From NCBI GenBank assembly GCA_947359465.1, contig OX375872.1, positions 84,624,931-84,688,930 of the forward strand: a stretch of 64,000 nt of DNA, read 5' to 3'. The DNA is from Metellina segmentata (lineage: Eukaryota > Arthropoda > Arachnida > Araneae > Tetragnathidae). The notes beneath the pieces are model-generated. The model did no database searches, was not told the origin of the DNA, and was given only the letters and a program-made list of their open reading frames with translations. A program made the translations under genes and the position numbers. This document shows positions 49,690 to 60,439 of this stretch, piece by piece (the stretch's first letter is position 1; every line of letters begins with the position of its first letter).

Positions 49690-50135
49690 TCGTTCCCGGT
49701 ATTAATATTTGACTGGAATTTATTATTGGCAAAGCATAAAAATAACGAAAAACCGTTTTTGGTAAATGGCTTCTGCTAGGGTCTCCAGACCGAAGGAAAG
49801 GCACCCTGTTTTCCTTCGAGTTCATTAAGAATTTGAGAAAAATAACTTTATCGAACTCTTCAAAAACACTTGGGTAATTAAAATTATAATGTTCAGTCCC
49901 GACTCTCAATTGATCGTAAACGAAAAAAAATCGCAGTATTTGAAATAAATATTTCTGATATGCCGCTTATGTAGACAGTGGAGCTCGAGATCGTTACTCC
50001 TGTCGCCCCACCTTAGTACGCTAAAGTCCCAATGGGTTGTCCTTCACAAGTGAAGCCCAAGCGGTCAGAAGCGCTGGCCGAAACGGTCAGTGACCGAGCA
50101 CAATAAATAAATAAACTATTTAAATAATATTAAAA
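49690..50135. other. Unassigned stretch
   Basis: Contains CCCAAGCGGTCAGAAGCGC then TGGCCGAAACGGTCAGTGACC (50048-50096), a small GC-rich block with internal GGTCAG/CTGACC-type symmetry. No gene. Confidence 0.3.
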
Positions 50136-50139
50136 GTAG

Positions 50140-50235
50140 CTGAATTTATGCCGCACTGTCACAACACAACTGGTTATTGGCGACGGTCCGGATCAGTATA
50201 GGGAGAGATCCGAGGACAACACCTCGCAAGATATT
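50140..50235 (-). mobile_element. SINE1 3'-half fragment
   Basis: CACAACACAACTGGTTATTGG then CGACGGTCCGGATCAGT, GATCCGAGGACAACACCTCG is the inverted SINE1 3' half, truncated before the head. Confidence 0.8.
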
Positions 50236-50249
50236 TAATAGAATCTACA

Positions 50250-51140
50250 AATGCCAAATATGTGTTCTTTTATAGTCAATCTAACCACGAAAACATCGTC
50301 GCTCAAACTGAAAAACCACCCATTTCAAAAGGAAAGCCAAGCAAACAACCACACTCAATGTCGTGCGCTGCGGCCCCGACCTGCCCGTACGACGATTACA
50401 AAAGAAATCCGGCTTAGCCGTTAATCCTCGTATTACTGACAAAGGATATTTAAACAAATAACGCTTTATTCAAAAGACGCAAGAACGCCTGGAAAGTTAT
50501 CACCCTCGTGGAAGCGACGCAAAAAATGTCCCTCCTCGCATAAAAAATAAGACTCACATTGTTCTTATCAGGCTCTTAGACAGCTCCGAAAACAAAACCA
50601 TGGGTGTTACATCTAAATGTCGGGCTTTTTTTGCAAATTTTTTTCGAATGCGAACTTTTCCGCGCAAAAAAATAATTAAATGCTTTTTTATGCACCGTGC
50701 TTCACAACGTCTCCCGCGTTCACCTTCTCGAGAGTTAGCCTCCTGGAAGGCGAGCATAAAAGGCCGGGGGGAACGCAAGGAGGGGAGAGGCAGCCGAGAA
50801 AATTTGGATAAAACTGCGGCGGCCTCGTTGTTGTCTTAATCAATGCACTGCCTTAATGAGTCCGAGCCCTGCTTGAGCGGATTTAATAAAATTCTCTGAG
50901 GTTGTTCGTGTATCTTCCACGAAGCGTGAGTTAAAAGACAAGGAAGAAAGATTCTTAAATGCGGATAGAAAAAAGAAAGAGGAAAAGATAATCGGAGACC
51001 ATGGCAATAATAGGAAGACAATTCCCCTAATAAAATTTGAATAAGAATGGGGGGAAACAGCATCGTTAAAATGTATGCAAATTAGGTTTTCCTACGGTAA
51101 CACAATCTGTGATTAAAAAATTCTCCCGGTAGGTAGCGAC
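50250..51140. other. GC-richer island, unassigned
   Basis: Unique sequence with CpG-rich patches (50340-50400, 50690-50800). Frames of 69-79 codons on both strands are unrecognised. Candidate regulatory island. Confidence 0.3.
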
Positions 51141-51149
51141 TAAAAAGCA

Positions 51150-52320
51150 GCCCGACTGCAAGCAAGTTTTTAGCATTGTTTCGTATCAGTAAATGTAATT
51201 TTATATTATGCGTTAACAGTTTATTTTTATTCGGGGTTATTTTTTGTGTCATTTTTTCCCTGCCTTCGTCTCCTTGTTTTACTGAGTGCACTTACCTGAG
51301 CGGCTATTCTATTAAAGCCCTTCTGCTAATTGAATCAAAGCAGCTTACTACAGATTTGCACTTTGAGTTATTGAATTACAGGCGCATTTTTATTTGCAGA
51401 TCAATACGGTAATAATAAAATTAGATTTTTTTTACAGCGGGAAAAAAGGAAGGAGGGAAAAAAATGCCCCTGTGCGACCTCAAGTCTAAGAAAAAACTGT
51501 CTGAGTAAAAGATTTTTGAGCGACATTAGCGGTACATACCTCGCAAGTCCCTCTCCAAAATCTGCTATTGGGTTGAATAAAAGTTACGGATTTCTTTAAG
51601 TGGCCCCAAAAAAAGCATAGACCGCTAGATTACGTGTTAATAAAATCACGTTAATTGGATATTTTATCGAAATTTTTTTCATCCTTCTTAACGAAGTTTA
51701 AGCAATTTGTGCGGTTGGTACATTATTTAGAAAGAAATTGAATCTGCAAGTGATCCTGCACTGTTTCTCTTTTCTGATAATTTTGATTAATTTCCTACCG
51801 CGTGTTTATAATATAAGAAACTGTGTTTTTTATGATTTCGCTTGGAAATCAAGTTACAATTGTTTTTTTATTCTCTGAGAAAAAGGGACTCGTATAACAA
51901 CAGAAAACAGCGTAAACTGGTTAAATAAATTAAGTACAATTATACGTGATTGAAAAATGTAAAGACTGAGCATTTTAGCAAACAAGACGTATTTTCTTTT
52001 ATAGTTTTTTACTTGTGTCAATATGATTTATATATTCCAAAGAGTTCTTGCTTTTTATCTATTCACTTACACTTTTGAAAATAAAATATATCATCGGTTG
52101 TAAACACAAATAAATGTGTAAGCAATTTTAATGACGAAAAAAGAAGTTTTAAAAGAAACCAACTTCTAAATTACGAACTCTTTAAAAGAAGCATTCGCAA
52201 TTATTTTTCCTATATTAACCAACTTTTCATTTGGTGTTGAATAGTATTCCCTTCGCGCCCGTAACAGTTACAGAATTTATGATTTAGTGTGTTATAAATA
52301 TTTATATATAGATTCTCTCT
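51150..52320. other. AT-rich stretch, nothing recognisable
   Basis: No supported feature. Confidence 0.5.
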
Positions 52321-52329
52321 CTGATTTTA

Positions 52330-52565
52330 GTTTAGTCTGTTTATTCTATTTTCTGTTTATTCTGCTTTCTAATTATTATGTTTTATGTTTATTCAGTTTT
52401 CTGTTTATCATGTTTTCTGTTTATCCTGTTTTCTGTTTATCATGTTTTCTGTTTATCCTGTTTTCTGTTTATACTGTTTCCTGTTTTCTGTTTATCCTGT
52501 TTTCTGTTTATCGTGTTTTCTGGTTATCCTGTTTTCTGTTTATCCTGTTTTCTGTTTTTTCTTTC
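52330..52565. repeat. 16-bp minisatellite (TGTTTTCTGTTTATCC)
   Basis: About 14 units of TGTTTTCTGTTTATCC and variants (ATC, ACT, GTC in the last triplet). Since 16 is not a multiple of 3, all three forward frames stay open and give FSVYPVFCL-type peptides. These frames (77-103 codons) are artefacts of the repeat. Confidence 0.97.
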
Positions 52566-52619
52566 TTCTGCTTATTCGGACATATTACCAAAATGTAAAG
52601 CATATTTCCATAACCTAGT

Positions 52620-54170
52620 ATAACATTGGGTCCTTTTATTAAAAATTCCAAGTTTAGGTAGACAATGGTGAATTTCTTAATTTAGTTTCATTTAGCTGAA
52701 AATGTGAATTTTATTAAATAAAAAGCATATATATTAAAATTAAATCAATGGCAAAATTGAAAATGCACAGAATGTTAATCTCCGGTTAGACATGAATTTT
52801 GATGGGTTTTGGAATCTATTTTAAACCATAAGTCTTGTAAATTAGACTAGTGTAGGAAAAATGACTGAAGAGCAACAAACTTTATCTTACGTGTAACTTT
52901 CTGGCTTTTTGTATCACATAGTATCCCAGATATTATATCAAGGATCATACATTTGATCACTTATACACTTCATACTTCCAACTGTCATATTTTTTTAAAC
53001 TAAGATTGGATTTCCTTGGACGATTTCCATAGTTCATCTGTAATACATAACGGTGATTATAATGATACCAAGAAATCGTATTTTGGAAAACAGTGTATAG
53101 CGGGCATGTATTTCGAGGAACTCGTAATACAGTAATTACTTGTAAAAATATTGTCAAGTTTCTATTGCTCACATATTTTTAACCTTGTTCTGTTTTATAT
53201 TTATCAGTATCATAGTTTTCATTTACGAGTATCAGCTATCACAATTCACAAAACTGTCTTACTTCGTTTTCACAGGTATCATAGAATAACTACATACTAC
53301 CTATCTAAATTAAATCAACATATTTTCGGATAAAGAAATAATTTTTCATTTTGAGGGAGAGCATCGTAGTGGTGTTATACATATTTCTTTTTAGCATCTG
53401 TTTAATTACACAAATAGTTTGGTTTAAATGGCGATAATTCACTCCTTGACAAAAAAACAGGGTGACTATGCATTCAGCAATTAATTCATCAAAAGTTGTT
53501 ATCTTACCAGTATAACGTAGACAATAACTTTTTTTTCTGAGGGGAGCCAGAGTTTAATTCAACATTTGTGCCTAAAGAAGATTTGTTTTGATTTTGTTAC
53601 AGTAAAAAAAGTTTCGCTATAAAAGTCAGCTTCTCATATTAATTTACAGTACGAGACTACCTCAGAGACAAAAAGTGACACCGTTCAAATACAGAAATTT
53701 CTTTACAATGCTACGCCAATTTTTTTAAACTCAAATTAAAATAAAAAGCACTCAAATCTCGTTTTTCAAAATTAACTTTTTGTCATTTTTGAAGCGTTGT
53801 AAGCAACGAGAGCTTGTAAAATGGCGAAGCTAACAAGAAAACAGATCACAATCTTTCTACTTTCACATTCGTGGTGAAATATAAAAGGTTATGAACTGTT
53901 ATTTAATTATTATAATTACTTTCATTTTATTTTAAGCAATTAATGCATAGGTAACAAAAAAAAGCACAGAATAGTGCTAAAATCTTATATATATATATAT
54001 ATATATGCTACTTAATTTATGAATATTATAAATTTATACATGTAAGATTGATTTATATATAAGAAACGAAACCTGGCAGGTATCTTAGACCCTATCTTCG
54101 CCAATGTCCCTTACAATTTCTCGCCATGAGAAGGAATTAAAAAAAAAATTCACTAAACAAGTGCCAAGTT
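52620..54170. other. AT-rich stretch with a (TA)n at 53986-54006
   Basis: No gene or mobile element recognised. Confidence 0.55.
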
Positions 54171-54179
54171 GTGAAAAAC

Positions 54180-54700
54180 CCTAAATCTATTCACGCTCAG
54201 GAGTGGTTTATTTAACTTTCCCTTTTTTACCTTCTCGAGCACTTTCCAGATATTGCGAAAATTAAAACCAGTCCAAATAAAGCGACCATACTCTCCATGT
54301 GGCGTACTTCCCGTTTTGAATCATTAAGAATGCTTTCCCAATTCCCTGGAGGCAATTCCACTTCCCACCAACCTACAGCAAAGGCAGGCGTCTCAACAGC
54401 CGTCTGAGACAGCAACATTGCACCTTGTGGGAAGGAGAGCCCTCGTGTAAGGTGCAATGCTCTCCGTGAGTGGGCTCTCCTGAAAAATGACACCACCAAA
54501 ACGGGACAAGTAGATGGAAATATTGCTGCAATTTACGATGGGGGAATTTTCGCAGGACCATGTGACGGGAATTGATTTTTTTTCCTGCTTTTCCTTCCCC
54601 GTTCCTCTCTCCTGGATTTTTATTTTGGAAATGAATAGCAGTCTGTTTTCGTAAAATAGGTTCTTCTGCATTAAGGAATTAGCAATTAAGGAATTCCTTG
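54180..54700. other. GC-richer stretch, unassigned
   Basis: Three overlapping minus frames (62-92 codons), none recognised. CACCTTGTGGGAAGGAGAGC and AAGGTGCAATGCTCTCC are imperfect inverted neighbours (54420-54475). Confidence 0.3.
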
Positions 54701-54786
54701 TTGGAGGGCTGGTGTGGCTTTAGTGGTACAAGGTCCATAAGACAAGACTAAATGTAAGATTGAATAAAAATCACAAAACAAATCAA

Positions 54787-55086
54787 CACTCCAAGTTGCC
54801 TAGACGAATTATCTCGTTATCAATATGTCATCAATTTTTGATGATGAAGTGATCTGGATTTCGTTATTTTTTTAATGACGAGATATCTCGTCCATCCAAA
54901 TCTGGTTAATTTTATTCTAATGACGAAATATCTCGTCCATCCACATCTGATTAATTTTATTATAATGACGAGATATCTCGTCGATGTAGATCTGGTCAGT
55001 TTTACTAATGACGAGATATCGCGTCCATTTAGTTCTGGTCAGTTTTACTAATGACGAGATACCTCGTCGAAGAAGATTCTTCTGGG
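54787..55086. mobile_element. piggyBac-like MITE expanded into a five-palindrome array
   Basis: Left end CACTCCAAGTTGCCTAGACG after TCAA; right end TTCTGGG before TTAA (55087-55090). Palindromes start at 54877 (exact), 54922 (one mismatch), 54967 (exact), 55010 and 55053 (one mismatch each): steps of 45, 45, 43 and 43 bp. Spacers are CATCCAAATCTGGTTAATTT and TCTGGTCAGTTTTACTAATG types. Confidence 0.93.
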
Positions 55087-55089
55087 TTA

Positions 55090-55930
55090 AGAATATAATG
55101 AATGCAAAGATGCATAAATTCAATTCACTCACAGTAAGAAGCTGAAAATAAGTACGTTAAGGCAATCATAAAAAAAAAAGTAAAAAACCGTGGACAAGCA
55201 AATTAAGGAATAAATTTCAAATGATTGGTCAGCGATAAAAAAAATAGCAAATGTGAATTTAACATACGTTAACCAGCAACATAACAAGTAGTATATAAAT
55301 TGAATTAAAAATGTACACATAGATGTGTTGATTTAAAGTAGATGAACAGGTATGATTGGATATGTTTCATGGTACAAAGTTAAAAAATGTTGACGTTTAT
55401 GAAATTTACGGGAAAAGGGATGATGAAAGAAGTATGAAATGCGGATATATTCCATTTAAAAAGACTTGGATTGGACTGACAAGGTATTTTTGCGATTATA
55501 ACAAGGTATTTACGGAAATACAATACAATCGCGTTTTTCAAAAGTTTCTATTGAAATAGGTACTTAAGATTAGATTCGCCACTACTTGGATCACGAATGG
55601 TCTAAAAAGAAGTTTTCGATGAGTTTTTTGTTGTTTTACATCTAGCATTTTGTTAAGCAATAGCAATTCGAATATTTTTATGTACTTTTCAAACCACTAA
55701 TAAATAAAAAGTCTATTTAAAATTAAATCCAAATCTTGCCCAAAACAATATTACCTTGGAGCAATAAAAGTATCCAGGTGATTTCTTGCAATGAAGTATT
55801 ATTTTATAAGCCGCAAGTATGACAAAATGTGTTAAGCAATTTATAAATTTATTGAAATTCAACTACCCTGGAAGCATTTATGCATAATCAGTGATAAAAA
55901 TGCTGCCTAGAAAAAAAGGTTGTTAACTAA
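55090..55930. other. AT-rich stretch, nothing recognisable
   Basis: Short open frames without known motifs. Confidence 0.5.
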
Positions 55931-55934
55931 TAAG

Positions 55935-55946
55935 TTCCCTTGGGAA
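55935..55946. promoter_or_regulatory. Candidate COE/EBF binding palindrome
   Basis: TTCCCTTGGGAA in the context GTTCCCTTGGGAAT matches the COE dimer consensus ATTCCCNNGGGAAT at all but the first base. It lies in an AT-rich part of the EBF intron. Binding and autoregulation are inference. Confidence 0.4.
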
Positions 55947-55949
55947 TGA

Positions 55950-56415
55950 CAGCTATTCAATAAAATACGATTCTGATTGCACAGATTTTTAAAGAACTAT
56001 TAAATTCAGCTTTTGCGTGTACATTGCAAAAAAATTGCTAAATAAATTTAACTTTTGCCTCGGAAATTTTAATTAAAAATACTTTTTTCAACTTGATTAC
56101 TCATCTACTTAGCAAAAACCTTGTGCTTTGGGAATAATTTAGAAGTACATTCGCGTTGTATTGAATACAAACATGCAGTTTGATCAGATTTTCATTATTC
56201 GAATAAATATTTTGTGTATAAAATAAATACAATTTTCAAACTGTGTGTAGATAAATAGTTGATTGTGAACCGATGAATTGTTGATAAAGTGATTGCTGAT
56301 TTCCATTGAAAAACACATTTTAATATTCTTAATAATATGAATCTTTTTTAAGTTTACACCACTACAGCAATCAATTTCATTATGTATTTTGGTATACCAA
56401 CTACCTCTTTCATAG
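55950..56415. other. AT-rich stretch, nothing recognisable
   Basis: No supported feature. Confidence 0.5.
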
Positions 56416-56419
56416 CTTT

Positions 56420-56455
56420 CCCTCCAAGGGGTCTCAACGAGATATCTCGTCCATA
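56420..56455. mobile_element. piggyBac-like MITE fragment (one terminus)
   Basis: CCCTCCAAGGGGTCTCAACG followed by palindrome AACGAGATATCTCGTC (56436-56451, one mismatch). The rest of the element is missing, and a (TA)n tract starts a few bases later. Confidence 0.8.

Positions 56456-56457
<2 letters not shown>

Positions 56458-56498
<41 letters not shown>
56458..56498. repeat. (TA)n microsatellite
   Basis: Uninterrupted TA run directly after the MITE fragment. Confidence 0.97.
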
Positions 56499-56501
<3 letters not shown>

Positions 56502-56639
56502 ACAATGAAGGGCATGACAGGAAGTAATTCATCTGTCTTTCGCTTCAGCATTGATTCAAATTTGACTAGAGTGAACTGCACCGATTTACTAAAAACTTAC
56601 ACAAATACTAATTTAAAACTGACTTAGATGAACTTATAA

Positions 56640-57135
56640 ACTTACGCACGAGCTAGTATAAATAAAGAACATTCATTGCATCACCGATAAATTTCACGAC
56701 CAACAAGTTCTCAAAATCGAGAAATAACTTAGACTCCCCCATTCCATAAGAGTATAACACTAGACAAATATTCATAAACGTCACAGAAATGAATTAAAAA
56801 AAAACATCCATTGCAACACGGAATAAATTTCGCGGCCAACAAATACCCTAAATCGAGACATAACTTTCACTCAGACTCATAACTTACTATCGTCGTCTGG
56901 CCGTGGTTCAAAATTCGGGCTTGATCGCGGACGTGGACCGTCGCCAATAGCTCGTTGTGTTGCTCCAGTGCGACGTAAATTAAAAATAGAAACCTCCCAA
57001 AACTCATAACTTACTGATAAGACTACAACATTAGAGACATATTCATAAATTTGCATATGAATGAATACAAATAAAGGACATCCATAACAGCGCCTTTGAA
57101 TGTCACGGCCAACAAATGCCACTATCGAGAACCTT
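56640..57135. repeat. Degenerate tandem repeat of about 140 bp, three units, interrupted by a SINE
   Basis: Units at 56668, 56813 and 57077 share ACATCCATTGCA, AATTTC.CGGCCAACAA, ATCGAGA.ATAACTT. The interval between units 2 and 3 (264 bp) falls to 137 bp when the inserted SINE and its duplication (127 bp) are subtracted, matching the first interval (145 bp). Confidence 0.88.
56889..57001 (+). mobile_element. 5'-truncated SINE1 with 14-bp target-site duplication
   Basis: 113 bp of SINE1 3' half (GTGGTTCAAAATTC, GGACCGTCGCCAATAGC, CTCCAGTGCGACGTAAATTAA) is bounded by identical ACTCATAACTTACT at 56875-56888 and 57002-57015. The 5' truncation and duplication indicate target-primed retrotransposition. 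Confidence 0.93.
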
Positions 57136-57139
57136 CACA

Positions 57140-57870
57140 AATCCTCTGATAGGAAGCTACCCTACGGAATTCACAAGAAACTGCGTACAAAACAGCATCT
57201 CACCCTCGTTTAGAATTCTCACCTCAAATCCTCCAGGAGCTTACGAAACGTAATAACGAAAAAGACCTACCTGCGATTGTTTTGAACCGCAATACTCAAA
57301 CAAAAAAATGTTTTTCTGATTAGGTTCGCCAACGATTCCTCTCCCCCACAAACCCCCGCTGATTCCAGAAACGGAAAGGAACTCGTTCTAACGAAGCCCT
57401 TCCTTCCCTCTCTATATAACTAAATAAAGCAGTTCAATATATCGATACACCCCGAGTCAACAAAAAAAATTGATTATGACCCGAACCCAACTCAACCCCA
57501 GTTGACACAAAAGCAGTACATCAGAAAAAGCCTGCATCTCTGCCGCCCGCCTAACGCATAATACATGGGAAGAGCCATCCTATACTCACTCCTACGAGGC
57601 GGGGATAGGATATATACCGTGATGGGGAGATGTACGGGAAGTACGACACGCGAAAATAAAAACAAATGGTTCAGGTTAGTTTCGCCCCGTCTCTCTGCAC
57701 TTATCCCAGCCATCTCTACCTTCTCATAAAGGATTTATAAGGCGTCGTTCAGTTCACATACGGCCGCCCCCTCTCCCCTCTATGTGCTTTTATGTCTACT
57801 CACGCCAACTTAGGGGAAGGGAGATCCAAAGCACGCGGCGAACAATTTTGGATCTTGAAAAATGAAACTG
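57140..57870. other. GC-richer island, unassigned
   Basis: Unique sequence with short frames. Candidate regulatory island. Confidence 0.3.
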
Positions 57871-58150
57871 ACGCCCGAACGTCATGCACTCCTCCGGATG
57901 GTCAGCCTGCTTGCTAATGAAAAACGATCGCCTCCAAGCAGCGGATGGGGTGCACCAGATACGGACGATCGAAATTTAAGCTTGTGCCAAATGTATACTA
58001 ATGCGCTGTTTCCTAATAGGTGCTGGTTGTTTCTCTCGCTTCGCGAGCTTCTATTGTTTGGGGAATGCGGTGAATAGTTTCTTCAATGCGTTTGCAATGA
58101 AACGGAGTTTATCAAAATTTCTTGTGTTTGAATTGCATTACACTTCTTAA

Positions 58151-58191
58151 CCCTCCTGGTGGTTAATGATGAGGCATCTCGTCATTTGAAA
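58151..58191. mobile_element. piggyBac-like MITE terminus fragment
   Basis: TTAA (58147-58150) then CCCTCCTGGTGGTTAATGATG and GAGGCATCTCGTCATT. Truncated after one decayed palindrome. Confidence 0.75.
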
Positions 58192-58280
58192 AAAAAATAC
58201 AACTTATAGCGCCTTTTTGCCGCTTAACTGAACCTTTACTTTAAGACTCTTTTTAACACGTACAGGGAAATCGATGTCAA

Positions 58281-58442
58281 CCCACCTGCTGGTTGTCTCA
58301 ACGAGGTATCTCGTCGTTAGAAGAAAACTGATCAGACCGTGTTCTCGTCATCACAAAAAATTGACAGTATTTTGATGACGAGATATCTCGTCATTAACAA
58401 AATTGGTCAGATTTACATATCTTGTCAAGACCAATTGAAGGG
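58281..58442. mobile_element. piggyBac-like palindrome MITE
   Basis: Left end CCCACCTGCTGGTTGTCTC after TCAA, right end ...AATTGAAGG before TTGA (each one step from TTAA). Exact palindrome at 58377-58392; decayed ones at about 58300 and 58341. Confidence 0.88.
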
Positions 58443-58601
58443 TTGAAAAACAACAGGTAGTGCTCGGATGTCACTCAGTCATTTGGCTATCAGTCAATTG
58501 TTTCTTTCTTAAGATCTTAGATGGGCAGCCTATTTCCTAATGAAAAGCGATCGTGCAGACACCAAATCTATACTAACCCTTATGATTCCCAATAAGTAGA
58601 A

Positions 58602-58763
58602 CCTGCGAGTTGTAGTCAGAGTAGGTTCGATTTCTCCCTGTGTGTATTTCTCTTTTCTGTGTCAGTAAAGCTTTCCTTGAGTGTGTATGTTCATTTACTT
58701 GACTCTTTTTGGCTCATCTTGGCCAAAAACGGCCATAAAATGTAATGCAGACAATCAACCAAA
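58602..58763 (+). mobile_element. SINE2 copy with 13-bp target-site duplication
   Basis: Head CCTGCGAGTTGTAGTCAGAG with intact B box GGTTCGATTTC (about 58624-58634). Body CCTTGAGTGTGTATGTTCA, CATCTTGGCCAAAAACGGCC. 3' end AATCAACCAAA. Flanks CCAATAAGTAGAA (58589-58601) and CCAATAAGCAGAA (58764-58776) differ at one base. It defines the 162-bp core unit of SINE2. Confidence 0.9.
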
Positions 58764-59599
58764 CCAATAAGCAGAAGTTATTCCTTTAGCTTTCCAAGGT
58801 CTTTGAACCACGAAAAATAATTTCGTCTGTATTGTCAACATTGCACGGTAAGAATAAATCTGAGTATTTTAGGTTGCCTCTTTCAAAATTTACACTGTCT
58901 TTTACCTTTTAAGAAACTTTAGGTAGTGCTCTGTTACCAATCAGTCATTTGTTTGTCGATTTTTCCACTTGAGCTCAGATAGACAGCCTATTCGCTAATG
59001 AAAAATTATCTTTAAACCGCGGATGGTAGAGTTTTACGTAGACCAAATACGTGCAATTGGAATTCAAGTTTTACTAAGCATGAATTGATGTACTATTTCC
59101 CAACAAACAGCACATTTATTACCTTTGCTTCCCGATTTTTCTGAATCACGATAAACAGCTTCTTCAATGATGTCTGTAGTGCATGACAAGAATGAAGCGG
59201 AGTTTTTCTGTTAAGCAACAGCTATCCAAATTTCAAATTTAAATGCATTTCGTTTTTTGTAAACGTCAGATAAGTGTCCTGTCATCGCTCATTCGTATGT
59301 TTATCTGTCATCTTTTTTCTCTCTTGTTTACAAAAACGAAAAGAAGCTGCGAGCGATAAAAAGAAAAGCCATTACTCAGGCTGGAAATGACTCTTCAAGG
59401 AATACTCCCGTCACATCAGTGAGGTTTTAATAATCATGTTCCCGAGAAACATCTGGGGAAAAATCATCAGTAACAAAAGAAACTAACTGTAAGTGAATAT
59501 GCAAAACAATAGAAATTTGAATGCACGAACGGCGGCCGAATGCAGCAAAGCGGGGTTTCTTGCGTCTTGTTCTTTTCACTGCCATTCATTGGTTAAAGG

Positions 59600-60430
59600 T
59601 GTGAAATAATAGAATTTTCCAGAAACTAACACAAAAGGCCAATGAAATGGAAGAGTGGATGGTTGGAGGGGATCCTAGTAGATTACGAGGACAAATGCAA
59701 ATGTGCAGAGGCAATGAAAGCTCCTTTATTCCCTGGGAAGCCTAGGGGAAATGCTTTTCCCAACTTTTGCTCCTCTCGCAAATATCTTTTCCTTCTGCCT
59801 TCCCCTTGGAAGGAAGACGTTGGAAAATTGGCCTTCTCTTCCTGCCGCGTCCCAAGTGTCTCTACCCCACTGCCTTCTAATGCTGCTTCTAATGTGAAGT
59901 AATAACCCCGGCCGACGGCGCAAGGGCCTAGGGCCCCGCGGCGAGCGACTCTCATCAACGCCGCATGCTCTGGCTCCGGCTCCGTCCCCCGAGCCCCGCA
60001 CTCGATGGAGTGCGCTGACAGCCTCATTAACAAAAATCACTCGCTTCATAAACCAAAGCTTTCTTGAGAATACTTCCCCGTTTGTATACAAATAGCTTCT
60101 CAATACAATTACGAAAAGCTCACATAGGCGAGGCAACTCTTCCATCATTTCGACGGTATTTATTCTTTTTTTATCCCCCACCCACCCTCCTTTTTTCGAT
60201 TATTGTTTATTTATTTATTTATTGCATTCCATCTCTTTTGCTTATCTCCATCTACTTCTTTCACGGAGCGTTTACCTTCCTTTCTTTTGTTTTTTAGCAT
60301 TTCATTTTCCGGGGCACATTCTTGCTCACAGAGTGCTGCTTTTTTTCTTTTGCGTTATTGTTGTTGTTTCGCCTCCTTTTCCTATTTATAACGAGTTCAT
60401 GTCGAGTCGGAGAAGCTAAAAAGTTTTGTT
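59600..60430. other. GC-rich patch with the longest open frame, unassigned
   Basis: 59905-60015 is the most GC- and CpG-rich sequence in the window. Minus frames of 116 and 151 codons (59726-60181) cross it but are Arg/Gly-rich in the GC patch and match no family. Downstream is T-rich sequence with (TTTA)n near 60206. Candidate regulatory element or unknown exon. Confidence 0.3.
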
Positions 60431-60439
60431 CTCCCTTAT

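Larger units (their letters stand above)
57880..59290. repeat. Degenerate tandem repeat of about 300 bp, three units plus partial
   Basis: CAGCCTNNTTNCTAATGAAAA recurs at 57903, 58526 and 58984. The units also share GCGGATGG, ACCAAATANG, TTCTTCAATG.GT.TG and CGGAGTTT. CAGTCATTTG.NTNTC precedes units 2 and 3. Unit 2 is enlarged by a MITE (58281-58442) and a SINE2 (58602-58763). Confidence 0.75.

Noticed and set aside
54711..54735. SINE2-like A box (TGTGGCTTTAGTGGT)
   Set aside because: Only the A box matches; no B box or SINE2 body follows before the MITE at 54787.
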